NCBI GenBank assembly: GCA_937893815.1
Contig: CALCSH010000312.1
Location: 1-7,434 of the forward strand
Origin: an uncultured Anaerolineae bacterium
GTDB taxonomy: Bacteria > Chloroflexota > Anaerolineae > Anaerolineales > UBA11858
Length of the DNA: 7,434 bases
Direction: 5' to 3'
Part shown: piece by piece, positions 1 through 7,166 of the stretch
How positions within the stretch are numbered: the first letter of the stretch is position 1
How the letters are laid out: every line of letters begins with the position of its first letter
Made by a program: the position numbers and the translations under genes
Notes under the pieces: model-generated
Told to the model about the DNA's origin: nothing
Database searches by the model: none
The model's input: only the letters and a program-made list of their open reading frames with translations

Positions 1-24
1 GGGTGTGAAACACCCGCCACACCC
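1..24. other. Inverted-repeat segment able to form two alternative hairpins
   Basis: The first bases form a perfect 6-bp stem with a 3-base loop (1-6 with 10-15). Bases 1-7 can instead pair with 18-24 as a 7-bp stem with a 10-base loop, so the two hairpins exclude each other. The element lies about 60 bases downstream of the synthase stop codon, where a terminator would be expected for leftward transcription. The T-run that would follow in that direction lies outside the window, so terminator function cannot be tested. A third weak stem (25-28 with 33-36) lies next to it. Confidence 0.25.
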
Positions 25-86
25 CCAAATCTGGGCTTTACCTTGCGAAATCTCAAAGACCCATAAATAAAAGCCTGGCACGATTT

Positions 87-908
87 CTAACCGGGATCAA
101 GTGCACCTACGATTTGGAGCACGGCCTGTCGGGAGAGTTTTTCATCGCCGCGTTCCAGCGCTTCGAGGGTGGCATAGGCCAGCGAGCGCGGAATTTCAAC
201 GAAGTGCATGAAGGTCGTGCGCGGCAGGGTTTTCGCATAACTGCTGAAACCATCCAGGTTTTCGCGGGCGTAGGTGAACATTTCCTCCAGGCTCCAGCCT
301 TCGGGGAAGTAATCGACGCCGCGGGCCAGATCTTCGACCCGGTTGCGAAGAATATTCACCGTTTGTAGCCCGCGGCCAAATTGAATGGCGTGGGTGCGGT
401 GAATCTGAACTTTTTCGAACCAGGCCCAAATATCACACAACAGCAACCCCACAGCGCCAGCCACACCATAGGTATATCGATCCAGGTCTGATTTATTGCT
501 CACCCGCCAGTTGACGGTTGCCCATTGCGCCATGCGATCTGCCATGGTTGCCGTGGCTTCCCATACGCGGGGGGCTATAAATGTGGGCGCATAGCAGGCC
601 CACTCGCCAATGCGCAGCGTCACTTCGGGTAATTCTTCGCGAAAATCCTTGAATAATTGGGTAAATTCGTCGTGGGCAAATGTTTCCACCGAGGTCTGCG
701 ATTGCAAGATGCGGCTGATCCCGCCCAGCAGGGATGCTTTATCAGCGCCGCTCAGTGTGGGGTGGTCTTCGATTTCGTCAATCGACCGCAAACATAGATA
801 CCCCGCAGCAACGGCATCGCGCAGACCGCCGGGGAGTTTCACAATCGGCAGATAAAAAGTTCGGCTGGTCAGTTTTAGCGTTTGCATTGCTTCATCGTAA
901 GTTGCCAT
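87..908 (-). CDS. Squalene/phytoene synthase family protein (head-to-head prenyl transferase)
   Basis: The 273-residue product belongs to the trans-isoprenyl diphosphate synthase head-to-head family, which joins two farnesyl or geranylgeranyl diphosphates into squalene or phytoene. An N-terminal TSRTF (14-18) precedes the first Asp-rich motif D44-E-I-E-D48. Next come a YxYxVAGxVG-type block (145-154) and the second metal-binding block Q182..N185..N189..D193, then DYFP (199-202). TSRTF resembles squalene synthases more than phytoene synthases, but the product cannot be fixed from sequence alone. The protein lacks the C-terminal membrane anchor of eukaryotic squalene synthases and is short for that group. 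In the second motif the usual first Asp (RDxxED) is Asn189 (codon AAC). The ATG at 908 is chosen because AAAAGGA lies 6 bases upstream; extending the frame to 1055 would run into the upstream gene and add unrelated residues. It may be cotranscribed with the PBP-like gene 82 bases upstream. Confidence 0.88.
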   Translation of the reverse strand: MATYDEAMQTLKLTSRTFYLPIVKLPGGLRDAVAAGYLCLRSIDEIEDHPTLSGADKASLLGGISRILQSQTSVETFAHDEFTQLFKDFREELPEVTLRIGEWACYAPTFIAPRVWEATATMADRMAQWATVNWRVSNKSDLDRYTYGVAGAVGLLLCDIWAWFEKVQIHRTHAIQFGRGLQTVNILRNRVEDLARGVDYFPEGWSLEEMFTYARENLDGFSSYAKTLPRTTFMHFVEIPRSLAYATLEALERGDEKLSRQAVLQIVGALDPG

Positions 909-914
909 GGCAGA

Positions 915-921
915 TCCTTTT
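915..921 (-). promoter_or_regulatory. Shine-Dalgarno site that sets the synthase start
   Basis: On the minus strand AAAAGGA ends 6 bases before the ATG at 908. It is the clearest ribosome binding site in the window and supports the 273-residue form over the 322-residue frame. The PBP-like gene upstream shows no such site. Confidence 0.7.
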
Positions 922-990
922 GCTCTCGGTACGGGTAAATGGTAATGTAACGGCTTGAAAACAAATAGTATGAGGCTTTTATTGATTGTG

Positions 991-3873
991 CTATTCGCCG
1001 GATCGTTGCACGCTGAATGAAATTTTCTCGCTGTATTCATTCCCGGAGAGATCAATCGCCCGGATGGTTAGCAAATGTTCACCAAGCCGAGGCAGCCAGG
1101 GCAGCGCAAAAGGAGGCTGGGTTTGGGTTTCGAGGGCTTTATCATCCAATATATATTCAATTTGGCGTAGTCCCAAATTATCGCTGGCTTGCACCTGAAA
1201 TGTGATCGGTGTGGTCGCCTGATAATCGAATACCTGCCCATCTTCTGGATAGGCAATGCTCACGTCCGGTGGTGAATTATCGACCGTGACCTGAATGGTG
1301 TGGGTATCCACGTGCTGCCCGCTGCGAATAACGATCAACTGGATCGCGTATAGCCCGTTCAGATCGCGGGTATCCCAACGGCCAAGTGTGCCGTTTTTGA
1401 CTGGCGTGGTGATGTCGTCACTGATCGCCAGCCAGCTTTGCGGATTGAGACCCATACCAACTTGTAAACGGTAGGAGACGAAATCTGTTCCGCTTGCACT
1501 GCCCCTAATCTCCACGTCGCCGGTGGTGTTGGAGAATATCAGCGGGGCGGTGATTTCTGCATCCGGGGAGAGCGTAGGCGCATGGATGACATCGTAAGCA
1601 GTGGGTGGTGTTTGCAGCCCGGTTTGGGCGGCCCAACTGCTGGCTTCGGGGGGCACGAGCATAAACACGCGCGCTTCAATTAATTCGGGCGGCGTGAAGA
1701 CCGTAGCCAGACGGCCTGTTTCGCGGTTGACTTCATATACCCGAAAAAGGGTGTCGGCCTGTGTGGGTTCATGGCCGCTGAGGAAGACTTCGCTGACGAC
1801 CGCAGGACACTCTGTTGTGGGCAGCATCCCCGATGGGTCGCAGACGGTTAGCGTGCTGATGCCGGGGGGCGCTTGCCAGCTTTCACTGGGAAGGTCACGC
1901 GTGGCGTATTGAATCACAGCCCGCCATAAAGCCGCACTTGTCTGCGGGGTCAGCGTCTCCTCCCCGAGCGAGTCCGTTGCATCCGTGCCTAACCACACAC
2001 CTACAACCAACTGCGGTGTGTAGCCAATTGTCCAACTCTGATCGCCCTGCGCTGTAATCCCCATTTTTGCCGCTGTTGGGCGACCGATTTCCAAGGGATT
2101 GGGGTGTCCAAGGCTAGGCCAGCGCGCCGATTCGTCGCTGAGCATGTGGTTCACCAGGTAGGCTAATTGTGTATTGGTCACCGGTTGCGTATCGGATTGC
2201 GGATTGCCCAGCCAGAGCTGTCCGTTGGTATCGTAAACCTGGGTAATGGTAATGGCGCTCAGTTCAGGGCCATCTTCGCTCGTGTGTAGATCGCCAGCAA
2301 ATTGCCCCAGGTCGGCGAAAATCCCATAGGCTTGCGTCATTTCTAATAGGGTGACTTCGCCGTCGCTGAGCAGATACTGGCAACCGGGACATTCTAAAAG
2401 AGCGGAGTGTTCTTGCGCATCAAATTGTAGGTCTATGCCAAATTGGGCAATTGTACGCCAGATATTGTCGGCACCGATCTGGTTCATGGTAGCCAGCGCT
2501 GGGGTGAGGTAATCGTTCACCATTGCCTGCCGTAAGCGGATTGGCCCCCGATAGTTGCCATCGGGCTGGATGATCTGGTTGATTTCGTTGGAAAAGGTGC
2601 TCGGAATATCCCACAGCAAGCTGGCAGGGGTAAAACCGCGGGTGAAAGCTGTGAGATAAACGAAGGGTGTCAGCAGAGAACCCGGTGCGTGGCCGGGGAG
2701 ATGTGCGGGGTCGCGCCCGGGGGTGTTTTCACCGACCATGGCCAAAACCTGCCCCGTGAGTGGATCGAGTACAACAATATTGGTCGCCAATGATCCGGCG
2801 GGAAATTCGTCTTTGAGCGCCAGAGCGGGGAGCAGGCGAGCCGCGGCGCAGTTTTCGGTGGCGATGGCTGCGCCTGAAAGTTGTTGCAAATGGCTTGCAG
2901 CCGCACAAACGGACTGCTGCTGCAATTCGTAATCCAGCGTGGTAATGATCTCAAATCCGCCGCGTTCCAGGCGTTGTGCAGGAATGTGCTGGGTAAGCTG
3001 CTCCCAAACCAGATTGATGAATGCCGGTGCGAGTTGAGTTTTTGGTAATGGGGCGCTTTGAAATGGCGGCGGACTTTTTTGCACTTTGGTAACCATTGCT
3101 GCCGAAAGGTAGCCCTGATCTTGCATGGCTTCCAGAACAGCTAGACCGCGTTCCAGAGCCGTATCGGGCGCATTAAAAGGAGTAATGCTGGGAGACTGGG
3201 CAATTGCGGCTAGAATGGCGGCTTCGCTCAGTTGAAGTGCGTCCAGTTTTTTGCCAAAATAAACTTCAGCTGCCGCCGTAGCGCCGTAGATGCGATTGCC
3301 GTAATAGGCACTGTTGAGATACCATTCGAGTACTTTCTCGCGCCCGAATTGGCTGGTGATTTGCGCCGCCAGCATGCGTTCGCGCGCCGACCGCCAAGTG
3401 CTGGGGGCTTCCTCCCACAGCAACAGGTTGGATACCAATTGCTGGGTGATGGTTTGGTTGTCATCTGTGCGGGGATCAAGCGTGGTAAAACCGGGGTGTT
3501 GCCAGAAGCTGGGGTCCATGGCGGCAATCGTGGCTTCAATCAATTCGGCGGGAAATTCATCCAGTGGGGTATAACTGCGCTCTGCCAGGGCGGGGTTATT
3601 TAATTCCAATAGAATATATTCACCGCTGCGATCATAAAAGCGAGTTGGTCGTAATAATAGTCCGTTGGGGGGCTCCAGCAGCAGCGGCAGGGTCGCCGGG
3701 GAGGGGAGATCACGGGTCAGGATGGCGTAGGAGGCAGTGCCAAAAATGGCGATAAGGGCGATGGCGATACTTAATATCATCGCAACGCTCAAACCCGTGC
3801 GACGCAGGGGGGTACGATCGTATTTTTTCTTGCGGCGCTGACGCGCGCGCAATATCCCTGGGATGTTCGACAT
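991..3873 (-). CDS. Class A penicillin-binding-protein-like protein, apparently inactive in both GT51 and transpeptidase domains
   Basis: The 960-residue product has a basic cytoplasmic N-terminus, one transmembrane anchor (about 29-52), a GT51 peptidoglycan glycosyltransferase-like domain (about 75-255), a transpeptidase-like domain (about 360-660) and two Ig-like beta-sandwich domains (about 776-866 and 867-957). C678 and C689 in a CDPSG...ECP segment match the linker of PbpC-type proteins. Fold markers persist: TITQQL (141-146), REKVLEWYLN (178-187), YGNRIYG (191-197), the DPLTGQVLAMVG strand and GYTPQLVVGVWLG. Key catalytic positions are changed. The GT51 ED motif is M119-D120, with about 12 residues fewer than E. 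coli PBP1b before the TITQQ motif. SxxK is S399-L-L-T402, SxN is D454-Y-L456, and KTG is K603-M-G-I606. The reading frame has no breaks. By inference it is a periplasmic or extracytoplasmic pseudoenzyme, perhaps a scaffold or regulator of wall synthesis or a muropeptide/lipid II binder. The start lacks a Shine-Dalgarno site; a -10-like TAAAAT ends 6 bases upstream. Confidence 0.85.
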   Translation of the reverse strand: MSNIPGILRARQRRKKKYDRTPLRRTGLSVAMILSIAIALIAIFGTASYAILTRDLPSPATLPLLLEPPNGLLLRPTRFYDRSGEYILLELNNPALAERSYTPLDEFPAELIEATIAAMDPSFWQHPGFTTLDPRTDDNQTITQQLVSNLLLWEEAPSTWRSARERMLAAQITSQFGREKVLEWYLNSAYYGNRIYGATAAAEVYFGKKLDALQLSEAAILAAIAQSPSITPFNAPDTALERGLAVLEAMQDQGYLSAAMVTKVQKSPPPFQSAPLPKTQLAPAFINLVWEQLTQHIPAQRLERGGFEIITTLDYELQQQSVCAAASHLQQLSGAAIATENCAAARLLPALALKDEFPAGSLATNIVVLDPLTGQVLAMVGENTPGRDPAHLPGHAPGSLLTPFVYLTAFTRGFTPASLLWDIPSTFSNEINQIIQPDGNYRGPIRLRQAMVNDYLTPALATMNQIGADNIWRTIAQFGIDLQFDAQEHSALLECPGCQYLLSDGEVTLLEMTQAYGIFADLGQFAGDLHTSEDGPELSAITITQVYDTNGQLWLGNPQSDTQPVTNTQLAYLVNHMLSDESARWPSLGHPNPLEIGRPTAAKMGITAQGDQSWTIGYTPQLVVGVWLGTDATDSLGEETLTPQTSAALWRAVIQYATRDLPSESWQAPPGISTLTVCDPSGMLPTTECPAVVSEVFLSGHEPTQADTLFRVYEVNRETGRLATVFTPPELIEARVFMLVPPEASSWAAQTGLQTPPTAYDVIHAPTLSPDAEITAPLIFSNTTGDVEIRGSASGTDFVSYRLQVGMGLNPQSWLAISDDITTPVKNGTLGRWDTRDLNGLYAIQLIVIRSGQHVDTHTIQVTVDNSPPDVSIAYPEDGQVFDYQATTPITFQVQASDNLGLRQIEYILDDKALETQTQPPFALPWLPRLGEHLLTIRAIDLSGNEYSEKISFSVQRSGE

Positions 3874-3879
3874 AGCAAG

Positions 3880-3885
3880 ATTTTA
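3880..3885 (-). promoter_or_regulatory. Candidate -10 box for a leaderless PBP-like transcript
   Basis: On the minus strand TAAAAT (5 of 6 matches to TATAAT) ends 6 bases before the ATG at 3873. Transcription would therefore begin at or next to the start codon. No good -35 hexamer lies 16-18 bases upstream, and no Shine-Dalgarno sequence precedes the ATG, which fits a leaderless message. The match could be chance in an AT-rich gap. Confidence 0.4.
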
Positions 3886-3970
3886 CAACAGAATCAGGGA
3901 ATATATGACTAATTTCCTATGGCTCATGAGGAACTGTCGTAAAAAATCCCGGATGGTATTGTCTGATCGG

Positions 3971-5695
3971 TTAGTTGGATTTTTGCTGCGCAATTTGCAG
4001 GATTTCTTGTGCCGAGCGGATTGTGCTCTCGCTGACTTCGCCAAGCATTTGAGCCAGTTCGCGCAAGCGGGTTTCGCCCTCAATCACATCAACCTGTGTG
4101 GTAGTGCGGCCTTCTTCGATATTCTTCTGCACCCGGAAGTGCTGATCGCCGAATGCGGCCAGTTGAGGCAGGTGGGTAATGCACAAAACCTGATGTGCCT
4201 GAGCTAATTTACTGAGTTTTTCACCGACTACGGTGCCCACGCGCCCGCCAATGCCCTGGTCGATTTCATCGAAAATTAGAGTAGGGATATGATCGGCGCG
4301 GGCGAGAACGTTTTTCATGGCCAGCATCAACCGCGAAGTCTCACCGCCGGATGCGACTCTGGCGAGGGGCTTGAATCCCTCTCCGGGGTTGGTCTCAATG
4401 ATGAATTCCACGCGCTCCCACCCATCAGCTGTGAAGGCCACGCGCTCCCCATTGGGCATGGGAATCCCATTGGAATCTGGATCCACCTGAAAATCTACCG
4501 CGAAGCGCGCTCCCGACATCCGCAGGTCGATCAGTTCACTTTCGATCGAATTTTGTAATAAATCTGCCGCGGCATGTCGTTTTTCGGAAAGCGCCGCGCC
4601 GCGTTTGCCAAGTTCGATCAATTGCGCGGTTTCATCCGTCTCTAACTCGGTTATGCGTTCGCTGGCATGTGTGATGGCATCGAGTTCTTGTTGGGCTTTT
4701 TCCCCGAAGGCTAAAATCTCTACAATGCTGTCGCCGTATTTGCGTTTTAGCGTGTTGAGCACGTTGAGCCGCTCTTCCACCTGGTCGAGGCGACGGGGGT
4801 TGAATTCGATATTCTCCAGGTAGCTGCGCAGTGTGTGGCTGATATCGCTGAGTTCTTCGAATGTAGCGTTGGCCTGTTCGTGCAACGGCGCCTGCGAAGC
4901 ATCGGATTGGGCCAGCGAAGCCAGTGCCTGGAGTACTTCGCCAAATCGATCGCTGATCGAGGGGTCGTCGGGCGAACTCTCGTCAAGCAGTAGCAACGCT
5001 TTTTGTCCGTGAGCAGATAATTTTTCAGCATTGGCCAGACGGTTGCGCTCTTCAATCAATTCGGCTTCTTCACTAACCTTGAGTTTTGCCGCGTTGATTT
5101 CGTTGATCTGGTAGCCGAGCATGTCGGCGCGCTGTGCCGCCTGGCGTTCATTCTGGTGCAACTCTTTGAGTTCCTGCCGGATTTTTGTAATTTGTCGGTA
5201 GGTGGTTTTATACTCGGTTAGTGTATTTTGCATTTCCGTATATCGGTCGAGCAAACGCAAATGCTCACGCACGCGCAGCAGCGAGAGATGCTCGGACTGG
5301 CCGTGAATATCCACCAGTTGCTCGCCTATCTCGCGTAGCACACCTACATTGCTCATGCGCCCATTGATGCGCACCACATTGCGGCTGTCACGGCGAATTT
5401 CCCGCCCCAGGGTGACGAAGTCCGGATGGTCAAGCAGAGCTTCACGATCGAGTGTGGCATGAATGGCTGTGCGAGAAATATCGGGAATTTTAAAAGTGGC
5501 TTCAATCAGCGCGCCTTCCGCGCCGCTGCGGATGAAGGTACTGTCGGCGCGACTGCCGAGCAGCGTGTTGAGCGCGTCCATGATAATAGATTTACCAGCG
5601 CCGGTCTCACCGGTGAAAATGATCAGCCCAGTCTGGAAGCGCAGTTGCAATTGATCGATAATCGCGAAATTTTCGATGTAGAGTTCTGTTAGCAT
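3971..5695 (-). CDS. recN: DNA repair protein RecN (SMC-like ATPase)
   Basis: RecN is a cytoplasmic SMC-family ATPase that acts in recombinational repair of double-strand breaks. The 574-residue product has the usual family length. Its ATPase halves sit at the two ends: Walker A G29-E-T-G-A-G-K-S36 near the N-terminus, the ABC signature S449-G-G-E452, Walker B ending in D476-E477 followed by the D-loop-like DQGIGGR, and a switch histidine H508 in ITHLPQ. Between them lie long Gln/Glu/Arg-rich helices (about 150-220 and 290-390) that look like the short coiled coils of RecN. The ATG at 5695 begins the typical first beta strand (MLTELYIENFAIID), so the start is secure even though the site before it (ACAAGAAATT) is a weak ribosome binding site. 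It follows nadK and the B-box gene on the same strand, as expected from the common nadK-recN association. No SOS box was seen in the 60-base gap before it. Confidence 0.97.
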   Translation of the reverse strand: MLTELYIENFAIIDQLQLRFQTGLIIFTGETGAGKSIIMDALNTLLGSRADSTFIRSGAEGALIEATFKIPDISRTAIHATLDREALLDHPDFVTLGREIRRDSRNVVRINGRMSNVGVLREIGEQLVDIHGQSEHLSLLRVREHLRLLDRYTEMQNTLTEYKTTYRQITKIRQELKELHQNERQAAQRADMLGYQINEINAAKLKVSEEAELIEERNRLANAEKLSAHGQKALLLLDESSPDDPSISDRFGEVLQALASLAQSDASQAPLHEQANATFEELSDISHTLRSYLENIEFNPRRLDQVEERLNVLNTLKRKYGDSIVEILAFGEKAQQELDAITHASERITELETDETAQLIELGKRGAALSEKRHAAADLLQNSIESELIDLRMSGARFAVDFQVDPDSNGIPMPNGERVAFTADGWERVEFIIETNPGEGFKPLARVASGGETSRLMLAMKNVLARADHIPTLIFDEIDQGIGGRVGTVVGEKLSKLAQAHQVLCITHLPQLAAFGDQHFRVQKNIEEGRTTTQVDVIEGETRLRELAQMLGEVSESTIRSAQEILQIAQQKSN

Positions 5696-5733
5696 AATTT
5701 CTTGTCACTTAACGCTGGTGCGATAATGGCCAT

Positions 5734-5739
5734 ATTGTA
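5734..5739 (-). promoter_or_regulatory. Weak candidate -10 box upstream of recN
   Basis: TACAAT on the minus strand lies 38 bases before the recN ATG, in the short gap after the B-box gene. No recognisable -35 hexamer accompanies it. An 8-bp palindrome ATGGCCAT (5726-5733) directly follows it and could be an operator, but both may be chance. Readthrough from the nadK promoter is an equally good explanation for recN expression. Confidence 0.2.
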
Positions 5740-5755
5740 TGTCGAGCTTAAAAAT

Positions 5756-6292
5756 TTATCGTCGATTGAATATCAGACCGCTGACCCGGTAGTAGACCGC
5801 ACTCGTGACCATAATTGCATACGCACTCTGCCAGGCCAAACCAAGCAGGCTGCCCAAATCTAGCCCGTAAGCGGGAAATAGTACGATCAGGGTGATTATT
5901 TTACTCAATGCAAGCGGAACACTGCCAATAAATGCCGCCGCGGTAATCACCTGAAAGAGGCGCTTCGACCGCCGTTTTTGGATGATCAAACGCGCCGCCC
6001 CCGCAATCCCGGCACCAGCCATTGGCGCCAGGAAGAGCACGAAAAATCCCAATTTGGGAAGCAGCCAGCTTCCAATAAACGCCAAAAAAACTGTAAGCAT
6101 GAATCCGCTGATATAGTCGTACCATAATGCGGATTCAAAAATCTTTTGGTGACCACGGACACATTCCCGACAGCGATAACCGGTGGGCGTGTGAACAGCG
6201 CATTTGCTGCAAATTAACTTTTCGCAATGGTTACAGCGCAGGCTGGTTTCGCGGCTGGGGTGGTTGGCGCAATACAGCGTTGTTTCTGTCAT
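5756..6292 (-). CDS. B-box-type zinc-finger membrane protein, function unknown
   Basis: The 178-residue product starts with a cysteine/histidine cluster that matches a B-box-like cross-brace zinc finger: C8, H11, C20, C23, C28, C31, H34, C41 and C44. Four probable transmembrane helices follow (about 60-78, 82-104, 112-138 and 148-168). The basic loop KRRSKR (106-111) and the terminal RR place the zinc finger, that loop and the C-terminus on the cytoplasmic side by the positive-inside rule. B-box fingers fused to membrane segments occur in bacteria, sometimes with rhomboid proteases, but no Ser-His rhomboid active site is visible here. The ATG overlaps the nadK stop as ATGA and has no separate ribosome binding site, so translation is probably coupled to nadK. 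A role as a membrane-bound adaptor is only a guess. Confidence 0.82.
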   Translation of the reverse strand: MTETTLYCANHPSRETSLRCNHCEKLICSKCAVHTPTGYRCRECVRGHQKIFESALWYDYISGFMLTVFLAFIGSWLLPKLGFFVLFLAPMAGAGIAGAARLIIQKRRSKRLFQVITAAAFIGSVPLALSKIITLIVLFPAYGLDLGSLLGLAWQSAYAIMVTSAVYYRVSGLIFNRR

Positions 6293-7158
6293 GATAGTTT
6301 TTTAATCGCAGGGTTATTATACATGTGTGGTGTCAGGTTACGGTAAAAATACCCCGGGTCTTGAATGCGCACAAAATGAACGTTGTACTTGCTGGCGCGG
6401 GCATCCACACGGTCGCCATCTTGCAGTTTTATGGGGTATTGCCCATCAACGCTGATCACGGCCTGATGATCGGTGTGGATTGTAACCGATACCGATGAAC
6501 CTTCGGCGAGAATAATCGCGCGGTCAATGGAGAGATGCGGCGCTACCGGTACGAGGAGGATATTGCGCAACTCTGGCGGGAGGATTGGCCCCCCGGCAGC
6601 AAGCGCATAGGCGGTGGAGCCAGTAGATGTTGCCGCGATCAGACCGTCAGCGACGTAGGTTGCCAGGAAACGATCATCGACACTGGTATCCAGATGAACC
6701 GGGCGTACGATTTCACCGCGGCTGACAACGATTTCATTCAACACTTGCCACTGTTCTAACTTCTCGCTGCCGCGCCACTGTTCGGCGCAAAGCAACATGC
6801 GTTGTTCCAGCCAAAAATTACCCGCCAGCGCTTTCGGCAGGATGGTTTGCCAATCCTGGAGCTTGATTTCCATGAGGAAACCAAATTTCCCCATGTTGAT
6901 TCCGAGAATGGGCACGCCATACGGCGCGCATAAACGCCCGGCGCGCAACATAGTGCCATCCCCACCCAGGGCGACTAATAAATCGACATCGCCAGCAGCG
7001 ACTTGCGAGCGTAAGTTCTCATCATATAAATAATCGTGGCACGCTTGCAAGCCTTGACTCCGAATAAATGCCGAAATTTTTTCGGCTTCTTCAAAGGCCA
7101 GCGGAATATCCGGATGTGCCGCGATGACAATTTTCTGGAAGTGGGGGTTGGTACTCAT
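6289..7158 (-). CDS. nadK: NAD kinase (ATP-NAD kinase)
   Basis: The enzyme phosphorylates NAD+ to NADP+ in the cytoplasm and controls the size of the NADP(H) pool. The 289-residue product shows the family signatures in order: G65-G-D-G68, GINMGKFGFL (86-95, a form of the GxNxGxxGFL motif), N141-E142, D171-G172 followed by TSTGSTAY (177-184) and AAGGPI, then SVDGQ near the C-terminus. The family usually has TPTGSTAY, so Ser178 replaces Pro. A TTG at 7167 would add three residues, but its first base lies within the TATAAT hexamer, so the ATG at 7158 is preferred. It begins a leftward cluster: its stop codon overlaps the B-box gene by 4 bases, and recN follows. Confidence 0.96.
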   Translation of the reverse strand: MSTNPHFQKIVIAAHPDIPLAFEEAEKISAFIRSQGLQACHDYLYDENLRSQVAAGDVDLLVALGGDGTMLRAGRLCAPYGVPILGINMGKFGFLMEIKLQDWQTILPKALAGNFWLEQRMLLCAEQWRGSEKLEQWQVLNEIVVSRGEIVRPVHLDTSVDDRFLATYVADGLIAATSTGSTAYALAAGGPILPPELRNILLVPVAPHLSIDRAIILAEGSSVSVTIHTDHQAVISVDGQYPIKLQDGDRVDARASKYNVHFVRIQDPGYFYRNLTPHMYNNPAIKKLS

Positions 7159-7166
7159 GGGCCTCA

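Noticed and set aside
66..983. 11-base inverted repeat (66-76 and 973-983) flanking the prenyl synthase gene
   Set aside because: Several exact inverted matches of this length are expected by chance in 7.4 kb. There are no target-site duplications or transposase.
909..1055. Upstream extension of the prenyl synthase to a 322-residue form
   Set aside because: The added 49 residues overlap the end of the PBP-like gene and resemble no family sequence. The ATG at 908 has a strong Shine-Dalgarno site at ideal spacing.
3232..3603. Plus-strand open frame of 123 codons opposite the PBP-like gene, and similar shorter frames elsewhere
   Set aside because: They lie wholly inside well-supported minus-strand genes, show no recognisable family motifs, and are expected shadows of genes with this codon use.
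991..3873. Possibility that the PBP-like motif changes come from sequencing errors or frameshifts
   Set aside because: The changed residues sit in scattered places, each flanked by in-frame conserved motifs, and several independent substitutions would be needed. No frame change occurs.
3935..3970. T6 run after recN as an intrinsic terminator
   Set aside because: The preceding ATCCGGGAT is a near palindrome with no room for a loop, so no stable hairpin was found.
5696..5755. LexA/SOS box before recN
   Set aside because: Neither GAAC-N4-GTTC nor CTGT-N8-ACAG is visible here or around the nadK promoter. A lineage-specific box cannot be excluded.
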